Assembly (NCBI RefSeq): GCF_016583745.1
Contig: NZ_NRRQ01000011.1
Span: forward strand, 1 to 64,000
DNA length: 64,000 nt
Direction: 5' to 3'
Origin: Chromatium okenii
GTDB taxonomy: Bacteria; Pseudomonadota; Gammaproteobacteria; Chromatiales; Chromatiaceae
Both the position numbers and the translations under genes were made by a program. This document shows positions 50,876 to 58,665 of the stretch, one piece after another (within the stretch, counting starts at the first letter, position 1; the number at the start of each line of letters is the position of its first letter). The notes under the pieces were generated by a model. That model ran no database searches. It saw only the letters and a program-made list of their open reading frames with translations, and was not told the origin of the DNA.

Positions 50876-52204
50876 ATGGCAGTATTCGTATTAGATAAAC
50901 GCCAGCAACCACTGATGCCCTGTTCCGAGAAAAAGGCGCGGCTGCTGTTGTCGCGGGGTCGCGCCGTGGTCGCTCGGCTCGTCCCGTTCACCATCCGCTT
51001 GAAAGATCGCGTCGGCGGAGCAGTGCAGCCGGTGCGGATTAAACTCGACCCGGGCAGCAAGACCACTGGCTTGGCGCTGGTGCGCGAAACGGAAGCGATT
51101 GATCCTGAAACTGGCAACACGACGCGCCGTGCTGCCGTGTTGTGGCTGGGTGAACTGACGCATCGCGGACAGCAAATTAGCGAGGCACTGACAGCTCGCC
51201 GCCAGATGCGTCGCCGGCGGCGCAGCGCCAATCTTCGTCATCGTGAGCCGCGTTTTCACAATCGCACCAAACCCGTCGGCTGGCTAGCTCCGAGTTTGCG
51301 CCATCGTGTCGAGACCACCCAGAACTGGGTCAAGCGTTTGCGTGATCTCGCTCCGGTCACGGCAATCAGTTTGGAATTGGTGCGCTTTGATATGCAGCAG
51401 ATGCAAAACCCAGAAATTTCTGGTGTGGAATATCAGCGCGGAACGCTGGCTGGCTACGAAGTTCGGGAATATCTGTTGGAAAAATGGCAGCGCCAATGCG
51501 TTTATTGCGGCGCTAAAAATGTCCCGTTGCAAATTGAGCATATTCAACCGCGAGCCAGCGGCGGCTCGAATCGGATTAGCAATTTGGCTTTGGCTTGCGC
51601 GTCCTGCAACCAGAAAAAAGGCAGCCAACCAATTGCAGAATTTCTCAACAAAAAGCCAGAAGTATTGCGGCGTATTCAAGCGCAGGCAAAAAAACCGTTA
51701 CGCGATGCAGCAGCGGTCAATTCCACGCGCTGGGCATTATTTAATGCACTAAACGCAATTGGTGTTCCGGTTGAAACTGGATCAGGTGGATTAACTCAAT
51801 TTAATCGCAGCCGCCTTAACATTCCAAAAACTCATGCGCTCGATGCAGCTTGTGTCGGAAAAATCGACACTTTAACCGGCTGGCAATGCCCGATCTTGGC
51901 AATCAAAGCAACTGGACGCGGTCTTTATCAACGCGCCCAGCTTGATTGCTTTGGTTTTCCGCGCAGTCATCGCACGCGCCGCAAACGCATTTACGGATTT
52001 CAAACTGGCGACCGCGTGATTGCGCGGGTATTGAAAGGCAAAAATGCCGGGGTTCATATCGGACGGGTAGCGATTCGCGCCACGGGACGTTTCAATTTAC
52101 AAACTGCCGAGCGTTTAATTCAGAGTATTTCGCACCGCTGTTGCACAGTCATTCAACGCGCTGATGGCTACAGTTATACGCATCAAAAAACGCTGCGACG
52201 TTAG
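50876..52204 (+). CDS. iscB: IscB RNA-guided HNH/RuvC endonuclease
   Basis: IscB, the compact ancestor-like relative of Cas9, cuts DNA guided by omega-RNA. The 442-residue protein has the N-terminal PLMP domain (PLMP at 12-15), RuvC-I with Asp58 in IKLDPGSKTTG, an arginine-rich bridge helix (about 105-128, RRQMRRRRRSANLRH), RuvC-II with Glu167 in ISLELVRFDMQ, an HNH domain with zinc pairs CVYC (208-211) and CASC (241-244) and catalytic His222 in IEHIQPRASGGSNRISNL, and RuvC-III THALDAA (His320, Asp323). All catalytic residues are present. No TnpA transposase is nearby, so it is non-autonomous or domesticated. Confidence 0.93.
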   Translation: MAVFVLDKRQQPLMPCSEKKARLLLSRGRAVVARLVPFTIRLKDRVGGAVQPVRIKLDPGSKTTGLALVRETEAIDPETGNTTRRAAVLWLGELTHRGQQISEALTARRQMRRRRRSANLRHREPRFHNRTKPVGWLAPSLRHRVETTQNWVKRLRDLAPVTAISLELVRFDMQQMQNPEISGVEYQRGTLAGYEVREYLLEKWQRQCVYCGAKNVPLQIEHIQPRASGGSNRISNLALACASCNQKKGSQPIAEFLNKKPEVLRRIQAQAKKPLRDAAAVNSTRWALFNALNAIGVPVETGSGGLTQFNRSRLNIPKTHALDAACVGKIDTLTGWQCPILAIKATGRGLYQRAQLDCFGFPRSHRTRRKRIYGFQTGDRVIARVLKGKNAGVHIGRVAIRATGRFNLQTAERLIQSISHRCCTVIQRADGYSYTHQKTLRR

Positions 52205-52312
52205 CGTTGCGAATACGCGCAATATCGGATAGCGCCTGCGTAATTATCTGCAAGGTTGCAGTTGAATCATTTTCAGTGCCGTCTTCAATCTGAAATAACA
52301 ATGACGAAACGA

Positions 52313-52636
52313 TCACAATAAAGGTTTGGAATGGTGCGGCAGATTCAATGGTTGCACAACCAAACGCAATCCCACTGCTGTTAGTAATTCCGTGAGTTTT
52401 TTTAATTCTGGATTACCAGTCGGCGATAAACTGTGATATAGCGTACTTGCATTAAAGTTAATCTCTTCAGTGCGTTGAGAAACTCCAGCAGAAGCAGCGG
52501 CAAGATAACGGAGAGTTTCCAGTAATTCTTCTTGATCGCCATCTTCTAAAACGGCATTAAGATATTCCGCAGCATAGCTTGGATTATTGTGGAAACTTTC
52601 AATTTTAGCGTCAGCATGAGCACGGGATTTGCACAT
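52313..52636 (-). CDS. Orphan addiction-module antidote protein (HigA-like)
   Basis: A 107-residue protein resembling putative addiction module antidotes: YAAEYLNAVLEDGDQEELLETLRYLAAASAGVSQRT and the HTH-like INFNASTLYHSLSPTGNPELKKLTELLTAVGLRLVV. Its usual partner, a RelE-like killer protein encoded just upstream, is absent. A GAGG Shine-Dalgarno precedes the ATG. It lies between iscB and the PhoP-like regulator. Confidence 0.8.
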   Translation of the reverse strand: MCKSRAHADAKIESFHNNPSYAAEYLNAVLEDGDQEELLETLRYLAAASAGVSQRTEEINFNASTLYHSLSPTGNPELKKLTELLTAVGLRLVVQPLNLPHHSKPLL

Positions 52637-52680
52637 AAATTAACCTCTTTTTTGCCAGTCGTGCCAATACGCGCAATTTC

Positions 52681-53343
52681 TTACGTTTCCACTTCAATCA
52701 AATAACCAAAGCCGCGTCGGGTCTGAATTAAATTGCTGCCGAGTTTGCGCCGCACCCGCCCCACCAACACTTCGACGGCGTTGGAATCGCGCTCGAAATC
52801 CTGCGCATAAAGCTGTTCGGTTAATTCAAGCTGCGAAATCACCCGTCCCGCGTGTTGCATCAGATAATTCACCAACCGATATTCCTGCGGCGCGAGATGC
52901 ACCGGCGCACCGTCCACGCTGACCGTCATCCGCCGCGTGTCGAGCGTCAACTGACCATTCACCAGCACTGCCGTCGCCTGTCCCGCCGCTCGCCGCACCA
53001 GCGCCCGCAGTCGCGCCAGCAATTCCTCCACGCGAAACGGTTTGGGCAAATAGTCATCCGCGCCAGCATCAATGCCCTCAACCCGCTCGCTCCAATCGCC
53101 GCGAGCCGTCAGAATCAACACCGGCAGCCGCACTCCCGCCGTGCGCCATTTGCGCAGCACCGACAAACCATCCAAACCCGGCAGCCCCAGATCGAGAATC
53201 GCCGCAGCGTAGTTTTCGGTTTCGCCCTGAAACCACGCCGTGTCGCCATCGCGGGCGTGATCCACCACAAAACCCGCAGCGGTGAGTGCCGCCGTGACGC
53301 CCGCTGCCACGCGCTCATCGTCTTCCACCAACAAAATGCGCAT
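52681..53343 (-). CDS. PhoP-like OmpR-family response regulator
   Basis: A 220-residue two-domain regulator. The receiver has MRILLVEDDERV (acidic pair), the phosphorylated Asp in AAILDLGLPGLDG, and the Lys in YLPKPF. The winged-helix domain ends RDSNAVEVLVGRVRRKLGSNLIQTRRGFGYLIE, close to PhoP. It is cotranscribed with the PepSY gene upstream (stop at 53346, start at 53343). The kinase is not adjacent; the PhoQ-like kinase at 23232-24602 is a candidate. Confidence 0.9.
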   Translation of the reverse strand: MRILLVEDDERVAAGVTAALTAAGFVVDHARDGDTAWFQGETENYAAAILDLGLPGLDGLSVLRKWRTAGVRLPVLILTARGDWSERVEGIDAGADDYLPKPFRVEELLARLRALVRRAAGQATAVLVNGQLTLDTRRMTVSVDGAPVHLAPQEYRLVNYLMQHAGRVISQLELTEQLYAQDFERDSNAVEVLVGRVRRKLGSNLIQTRRGFGYLIEVET

Positions 53344-53345
53344 CG

Positions 53346-53684
53346 TCAATCGTCCTCCACGCTCAAAATGCGCCCCGTTGCGGCGTCAACTTCCACCTCA
53401 CGCAGCCGCCCATCGGCAGCCAACACCTTGATTTCATACATCCACACCGGGTGATCACGCTGATGCTGGCGCTCAAATTCAACGTGAATCACCTCACCGG
53501 GCACGGCATCGGCGACTCGCGCCAAAATTTCCGCCAGCGGTCGCACCTCACCGCGTTCCAACGCCTGCCGGGCGTGATCGTGCGCGGCGGCGCTGCGTTG
53601 GGCGCGATGATCGGCATTGCCGCTGGTGCTGAACAGAGCGGCGATGCAGAGGAGGAGATAGCGCGAGAATGACGTGTGAAACAT
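53346..53684 (-). CDS. Exported PepSY-domain protein
   Basis: A 112-residue periplasmic protein: a signal peptide (YLLLCIAALFSTSGNA) and one PepSY domain (ALERGEVRPLAEILARVADAVPGEVIHVEFERQ...WMYEIKVLAADGRLREVEVDAATGRILSVEDD). PepSY proteins of this kind accompany two-component systems near cytochrome genes. It leads the PhoP-like regulator and faces the second regulator across 75 bp. Confidence 0.88.
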   Translation of the reverse strand: MFHTSFSRYLLLCIAALFSTSGNADHRAQRSAAAHDHARQALERGEVRPLAEILARVADAVPGEVIHVEFERQHQRDHPVWMYEIKVLAADGRLREVEVDAATGRILSVEDD

Positions 53685-53709
53685 GTGGTTGAGTCTACGT
53701 CCAATGATC

Positions 53710-53730
53710 CTGACCATTTGCTGACAATTG
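53710..53730. promoter_or_regulatory. 11-bp direct repeat, candidate response-regulator site
   Basis: CTGACCATTTG followed directly by CTGACAATTG, an 11-bp period as bound by OmpR-family dimers. It lies in the divergent promoter region between the PepSY-regulator unit and the regulator-kinase unit. The same arrangement occurs upstream of the cytochrome b561-SHP-DHC genes at 61588. Confidence 0.6.
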
Positions 53731-53759
53731 CCCACTCAAAACTGACATCCGGTGAACTC

Positions 53760-54521
53760 ATGCGCGTCCTGATTGTTGAAGACGATCCTTTGCTCGGCGC
53801 TGGTCTGCAAATTGGGCTGGGTCAGGATGGCTACGTCGCCGAATGGTTGCAAAGCGCCGATCCCGCTGAACACGCGCTGCGGGTTGAGCATTTCGATGTC
53901 ATGGTGCTGGATTTGGGGCTGCCGGGGCGCGATGGTCTCAAATTGCTGCGCGATCTGCGCCAGCAGGGAATTGATCTGCCGGTGCTGATTCTCACCGCCC
54001 GTGATGCAATTGCGGATAAGGTTGCGGGGCTGGACGCTGGCGCAGATGATTATCTCGTCAAACCCTTTGATTTAGATGAATTAAATGCGCGGATTCGGGC
54101 GCTGCTGCGGCGATTTGCAAATCCACCTAACCCCGCTGTTTCAAAGGGGGGCTTTGGCTCCCCCTTTGACAAAGGGGGCGGGGGGGATTTCTCAAAGAGA
54201 TGCTTACGCACCGGTCATGCGACGGCGTTATTTCAAGCTGGCGAGCTGGCGGTGGATACGGCGCGGCACACGGTGACGCTCGGCGAGCAGTTAATCGCAC
54301 TTTCTCCCAAAGAATACAGTCTATTGGAGGCGCTGATTGCTCATGCCGATTGCGTCGTCCCGCGCTCGCGTCTCCAAGCGACGACTTACGGCTGGCACGA
54401 CGACATCGAAAGCAACGCGCTGGAAGTGCATATTCATCATTTGCGCCACAAGCTCGGCAAGCAGCGCATTCTCACGGTGCGCGGCGTCGGCTATCAATTG
54501 CTCTCGCAGCCTGCGCCATGA
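53760..54521 (+). CDS. QseB/PmrA-like response regulator with repeat-derived linker
   Basis: A 253-residue OmpR-family regulator. The receiver (residues 1-119) has MRVLIVEDDPLLGAG, the phospho-Asp in VMVLDLGLPGRDG and DYLVKPFDLDEL; the winged-helix domain (about 155-250) ends ESNALEVHIHHLRHKLGKQRILTVRGVGYQL. Between them lies an extra stretch (NPPNPAVSKGGFGSPFDKGG and on) encoded by an inserted palindromic repeat. The ATG at 53760 opens the gene; its stop overlaps the kinase start. Confidence 0.9.
   Translation: MRVLIVEDDPLLGAGLQIGLGQDGYVAEWLQSADPAEHALRVEHFDVMVLDLGLPGRDGLKLLRDLRQQGIDLPVLILTARDAIADKVAGLDAGADDYLVKPFDLDELNARIRALLRRFANPPNPAVSKGGFGSPFDKGGGGDFSKRCLRTGHATALFQAGELAVDTARHTVTLGEQLIALSPKEYSLLEALIAHADCVVPRSRLQATTYGWHDDIESNALEVHIHHLRHKLGKQRILTVRGVGYQLLSQPAP
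54119..54190 (+). repeat. 72-bp palindromic repeat inserted in frame in the regulator gene
   Basis: Bounded by AAATCC and GGATTT, with an inner palindrome CAAAGGGGGG...CCCCCTTTG and a further AAAGGGGGC. Repeats of this look (CCCCCTTTGAAAAAGGGGGA-like) are common between genes in many bacteria. Here it is exactly 72 bp, so it adds 24 codons to the inter-domain linker without a frameshift. Confidence 0.75.
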
Positions 54522-55870
54522 ATTCCATTCGCTACCGGTTGCTGTTTTCGCTGTTTGTGGTGCAGGCGATTGTGTGGATCGCGGTGGGACTGGTGGCGTT
54601 GGATCGCGCCCAGCATGAGGTTGACGAATTGCTGGATGCGCAACTCGCGCAAACCGCACACGTTTTGCACCAAATCACCCAAACCGGTCATTTGCCGGAT
54701 ATTGCGGGTACACCGCAAACGCTGTCGCCCATCGGTCATGCCTACGAATCCAAAATCAGCTTTCAACTGTGGCGCGGCGAGGTGTTGGTCAGCAGCTTCG
54801 GTGCCGCGCCAGCCGAACCGCTGGCGCACGGGCTGGGCTTTTCGGATCAACAGCTTGCCGATACCCGCTGGCGCGTGTTTGGTCTGCCAACGGCGCGGGC
54901 TGGCGAAGTGCTGTATGTCGCGCAAAATGACAGCATTCGGCAGGAACTGATTGAATATCTTACTTTTCAAGCATTGCAGCCAATTCTGTGGTCGCTGCCG
55001 CTGACGGCGCTGCTGATTTGGCTGGCGGTGTCGGATGGACTGCGCCCGCTGATGCGCTTGACCCGCGACATCACGCACCGCTCAGCAGCGCAACTGACGC
55101 CAATTGATCTGCGCCGCGCTCCGCTCGAAATCCGCCCGCTGACGACGGCGCTCAACGGGCTGATGGCGCGGCTCGAACAGGCATTGGCAGCGGAGCGCCA
55201 TTTTGCTGCCGACGCTTCGCATGAATTGCGCACGCCGTTTGCGATCATTCGCACCTACGCCCAGATCGCCCGGCGCAGCACCGATGCTGAAGAACGCAAC
55301 GATGCGCTGGCAAAACTCATTCGCGGCGTGGATCGGGCGACGCATCTCATCGCCCAACTGTTGATGTTGGCGCGGCTGCAACACCAGACCGGCGCTGCCG
55401 CAGCGGGCAGTTGGTCGCTCATCGCCACAGCACGCCAAGTCGTTGCCGATAAACAGGAATATGCCGACAGCAAGGCGATTGCACTCAGCCTGCATCTCCC
55501 AGATGGCGATCCGTGTTGCGTCGGCGTGGCTCCGGCAGCACTAACCGTGTTGCTCGGCAATCTGCTGGATAACGCGCTCAAATTCACGCCCGCAGGTGGG
55601 CGGGTGACGGTGGCGGTGCAAGCGCGGCGCGAGCGGGTGGTGCTGCGGGTTGAGGATTCTGGACGCGGGATTGCGCCGGGCGACCAGATGCGCGTGTTTG
55701 ATCGTTTTTATCGTCCCGCCGGTCAAACCGAAGCTGGCGCGGGGCTGGGTTTAGCAATCGTGCAGCGCATTTGCGAGCTGCACGATGCCGAGATTGAACT
55801 GCTGGATGCCGCACCCAAACCGGGGTTGCTGGTGGAGGTGAACTTTCGCAAAGCGGCGCGTGAGTCTTAA
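54518..55870 (+). CDS. QseC-like sensor histidine kinase
   Basis: A 450-residue inner-membrane kinase, partner of the preceding regulator (ATGA overlap). The first membrane helix is residues ~8-28 (LFSLFVVQAIVWIAVGLVAL), the second near 150-170 (ILWSLPLTALLIWLAV), bracketing a periplasmic sensor. Then HAMP, the H box FAADASHELRTPFAIIRTYA (proline-containing, standard), N box LLGNLLDNALKFTP, G1 VEDSGRGI, and G2 GAGLGLAIV. The stop codon lies in the CTTAAG box of the next promoter. Confidence 0.92.
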   Translation: MNSIRYRLLFSLFVVQAIVWIAVGLVALDRAQHEVDELLDAQLAQTAHVLHQITQTGHLPDIAGTPQTLSPIGHAYESKISFQLWRGEVLVSSFGAAPAEPLAHGLGFSDQQLADTRWRVFGLPTARAGEVLYVAQNDSIRQELIEYLTFQALQPILWSLPLTALLIWLAVSDGLRPLMRLTRDITHRSAAQLTPIDLRRAPLEIRPLTTALNGLMARLEQALAAERHFAADASHELRTPFAIIRTYAQIARRSTDAEERNDALAKLIRGVDRATHLIAQLLMLARLQHQTGAAAAGSWSLIATARQVVADKQEYADSKAIALSLHLPDGDPCCVGVAPAALTVLLGNLLDNALKFTPAGGRVTVAVQARRERVVLRVEDSGRGIAPGDQMRVFDRFYRPAGQTEAGAGLGLAIVQRICELHDAEIELLDAAPKPGLLVEVNFRKAARES

Positions 55871-55882
55871 GGATTTCTTAAG
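55866..55882 (+). promoter_or_regulatory. CTTAAG-N5-CTTAAG box (PmrA/QseB type)
   Basis: A perfect direct repeat CTTAAG-GATTT-CTTAAG with 11-bp period, the known binding pattern of PmrA/QseB-family regulators; a weaker CTTAGG follows at 55892. It lies about 65 bp before the multiheme cytochrome gene and overlaps the end of the kinase gene. The regulator at 53760 is the natural candidate to bind it. Confidence 0.68.
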
Positions 55883-55944
55883 GCGGCGCAGCTTAGGGTG
55901 ATGCAGTGAACACTGCGGTTTATCACCAGCGAGAGGACAACATA

Positions 55945-58599
55945 ATGAGCACATCCAAACCGCGCTGCGCTCCCAGCGCCCCATCACCACAAGATCGCCA
56001 CCGCACTTGGCGCAGATTGACTTCGATGCTGGCGCTGACGGTCGTCGGCTTGTTCGCCGTCGGCATGGCGCTGGCGGAAGATGATGAACGAGATGATGAA
56101 GCTGGCGCATCAACGTTGACCATTGCCCGCGCAGCTTGGGACAGTCGGGAGCATCGGTTGCGCGTGTCTGGGCAGGGCACGGCGCGGGCAAAGGTGACGG
56201 TGGTCAATGCGTATTCAACCACGCAGAAACTCGGCACGGACTCCGCCGAACGCAACGGCGCATGGTCAATCAGCAAACAGCTTCCTCGTCCGGTGCCTTG
56301 TCGGGTGCGGGCGACTTTGACCGATGGGCAAACCGTTGAACGCGCTGTGGATAAAGCGCCAGCAGATTGTTCTCCCAAAGCGCCGGGCACCGGCACTCCG
56401 CCGCCAGTAACCACCAATCAAGCGCCAACTGCCAAAGCAAACGGCCCGTACAGCGGCAAACCCAGCGTGGCGGTGCGTTTCAGCAGTGCTGGCTCGGTTG
56501 ATCCAGACGGCAGCATTGCCACTTACGCTTGGACGTTCGGCGATGGCGCGACCAGCAACCAAGCCAATCCCAGTCACACTTATGCGACGGCGAAAACCTA
56601 TACCGTGACGCTGAAAGTGACGGACAAGCTCGGCGCAGTCTCGGCACTTGCCAGCACCAGCGCAGTAATCGCTACCGTCGCGCTGCCGCCACCGCCGTCG
56701 CCGACCGCTTGCACCTCGTCGATTCCAGAGCATTGCAATATCACCGCCTACATTGGGCCGGAGGTGTGCGTCGCCTGTCACCAAAATCAGGCGCGAGACA
56801 TGCACGGCTCGGTGCATTACCAACAGGGCGGCGCATTTCCCAACGTCACCAACATTCCAGCGAACTTCACTGCTGCCGGTGAACGCCCCGCAAAAGCAGC
56901 CGGCGATTTGGTGGCGACTGGCGTGAACACCTATTGCGGCACCCACGAGAATTCGCCGCGCTTCACCTGCGCTGGCTGTCATGTCGGCAATGGACGCTTG
57001 CCGATGGCGCAATCGCTGTTTGAACAACTCGCGCCAGCATCCGCTGCCGCGCAAACCCAATTGGCCAATATCGACTGTTTGACCTGTCATCAGGAGGTTT
57101 ACAAACGCTTCCCAGATTGGACGGCGAGCGGGCTGGGTTTTAGCAATTTCAGTCTGTTGAATCTGGCCGAAGATGCCAGCGGCGCGTTGATTCGTTCTGA
57201 TGGCGGCGCGGTGTTGCGTACCGGATTTCAGGGCATTCCAAACCTGAGTGTGGCGGGCGATTTTCTGTTCAAACCAGCGGGATCGGACACGCTGCCAGCA
57301 ACTGCTCCGCTAACGCCAATGCCGCTCACCACGCTGGCTGCCGCGCAAAACGTTCACGCCACAACCCGCAAATCCTGCCTCAATTGTCATGCTGGCGCAG
57401 GCGGTGCGGATGGCGCAAAACGCGGCGATTTGTCGCAAGAAGATGTCAATCCCAGCGTCACGCACGATCTGCACATGAGTTCCGCCGGAGCCAATTTGAC
57501 CTGTGCGGATTGCCACACCACGCCCGGCGTGAATGGCGAAACCCATCGAATGCGCGGACGCGGGCTGGATTTACGGGCGGATGATGTGGCGGAGCGGTTC
57601 ACTTGCGAAGCTGGCGGCTGTCACAACAATCGCCCGCACGGTGATTTCAGCAACACCCAAGGCGCGAGCAAAGATAAACACGCGATGAAGGTCGCCTGCC
57701 AAACCTGTCACATTCCGGCGTATGCCAAGGCAGCGGTGGGGACGGAAATCGCCCGCGATTGGCAAGACCCGCATCCGTCTGATGCGGCTTGCAGCGGGCG
57801 CGGTGGCTGGCTCCCGCGTGAAGATAAAGGCGGGCTGGGCAGCGCGGCGCTGATTCCAAGCTACAACTGGTTTGATGGCACTTCCGAGGTGATCTATTTG
57901 GAAGAATCGCTGGCTGGCGTTCCCACTGTCCCGTTGGATGCGACGATTGCTGCCAAATTTGTCGGCGATTTCGCCGCAGGTGATCCGGCGTATGTGCTGG
58001 GACAGCCGAATGGTGATGTGACCAGCGCGACCGCCAAGCTCTATCCGATGAAACAGCACTGGGGCAAGCTGGCGCGGAATGATGCCAATAACAGCTTGGT
58101 CGGACATTCCACCTTTGAATTTTTCCGCACTGGCAGCTTCTGCCGCGCAGTGGCGCTGGGGCTGGGCGACGATCCCGATGCAACCTGCGCCGGGACGCCC
58201 GGCACTCTCGAAATGCCCGCTGGCACGACTGCCGTGCCGGTCTTCACTTACCAAACCATCAATCACGGCGTCGAACCGACGGCCAATGCGCTGGGCGGTG
58301 ATTCCGCTGGTTGCGGCTCCTGTCATCAAGCGTTGAGCGGCGGCCCGGCACGATTGGACATGGCGGCGCTGGGCTATGGTTTGCGGACGCTGCCGAGCGT
58401 GGTGGCGGGTTCTCGCGTGACGGCGCTCAATGGCACTCTCAATACCATTTGCACCCAATGCCATGACAATGAATCAGAAGATCGAGATTTTAATTCGGTG
58501 CATAGTCGGCATGTGCAAAAAGAAGGTAAAGACTGCGCTGCCTGTCATAACTTTGCGCGACCAGAACGGGGATTAACGCTGAGTCGTGGCGACGATTGA
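55945..58599 (+). CDS. PKD-domain multiheme cytochrome c
   Basis: An 884-residue periplasmic electron-transfer protein. The ATG at 55945 (AGAGGA upstream) is followed by an Arg-rich stretch and a membrane/signal segment (LTSMLALTVVGLFAVGMALA). Residues ~40-150 form a beta-sandwich-like part, ~155-240 a PKD domain (DPDGSIATYAWTFGDGATSN). The rest carries nine CxxCH sites (CVACH, CAGCH, CLTCH, CLNCH, CADCH, CQTCH, CGSCH, CTQCH, CAACH) and one CEAGGCH (CX4CH), so up to ten hemes. The heme part recalls octaheme/multiheme reductases, but the substrate is unknown. A PmrA/QseB-type box precedes it. Confidence 0.88.
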   Translation: MSTSKPRCAPSAPSPQDRHRTWRRLTSMLALTVVGLFAVGMALAEDDERDDEAGASTLTIARAAWDSREHRLRVSGQGTARAKVTVVNAYSTTQKLGTDSAERNGAWSISKQLPRPVPCRVRATLTDGQTVERAVDKAPADCSPKAPGTGTPPPVTTNQAPTAKANGPYSGKPSVAVRFSSAGSVDPDGSIATYAWTFGDGATSNQANPSHTYATAKTYTVTLKVTDKLGAVSALASTSAVIATVALPPPPSPTACTSSIPEHCNITAYIGPEVCVACHQNQARDMHGSVHYQQGGAFPNVTNIPANFTAAGERPAKAAGDLVATGVNTYCGTHENSPRFTCAGCHVGNGRLPMAQSLFEQLAPASAAAQTQLANIDCLTCHQEVYKRFPDWTASGLGFSNFSLLNLAEDASGALIRSDGGAVLRTGFQGIPNLSVAGDFLFKPAGSDTLPATAPLTPMPLTTLAAAQNVHATTRKSCLNCHAGAGGADGAKRGDLSQEDVNPSVTHDLHMSSAGANLTCADCHTTPGVNGETHRMRGRGLDLRADDVAERFTCEAGGCHNNRPHGDFSNTQGASKDKHAMKVACQTCHIPAYAKAAVGTEIARDWQDPHPSDAACSGRGGWLPREDKGGLGSAALIPSYNWFDGTSEVIYLEESLAGVPTVPLDATIAAKFVGDFAAGDPAYVLGQPNGDVTSATAKLYPMKQHWGKLARNDANNSLVGHSTFEFFRTGSFCRAVALGLGDDPDATCAGTPGTLEMPAGTTAVPVFTYQTINHGVEPTANALGGDSAGCGSCHQALSGGPARLDMAALGYGLRTLPSVVAGSRVTALNGTLNTICTQCHDNESEDRDFNSVHSRHVQKEGKDCAACHNFARPERGLTLSRGDD

Positions 58600-58614
58600 T
58601 AAATAAACAATATG

Positions 58615-58647
58615 AAAAGCCGCCTGAATATGCAGGCGGCTTTTTTT
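58615..58647. terminator. Bidirectional terminator after the multiheme cytochrome
   Basis: A 12-bp stem (AAAAGCCGCCTG / CAGGCGGCTTTT) with a 6-base loop and T-run on the plus strand, A-run on the other side. It ends the cytochrome transcript and also serves the convergent restriction-modification gene. Confidence 0.9.
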
Positions 58648-58665
58648 GTGGTGCAATTTGCACTC

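Noticed and set aside
56938-56946. YCGTH in the multiheme protein considered as a heme site
   Set aside because: Only one cysteine precedes the histidine, so it does not fit CxxCH or CX4CH.
57571-58464. Antisense frame of nearly 300 codons in the multiheme cytochrome gene
   Set aside because: The plus strand encodes ordered CxxCH sites; the antisense frame has low-complexity Arg/His/Ala composition.
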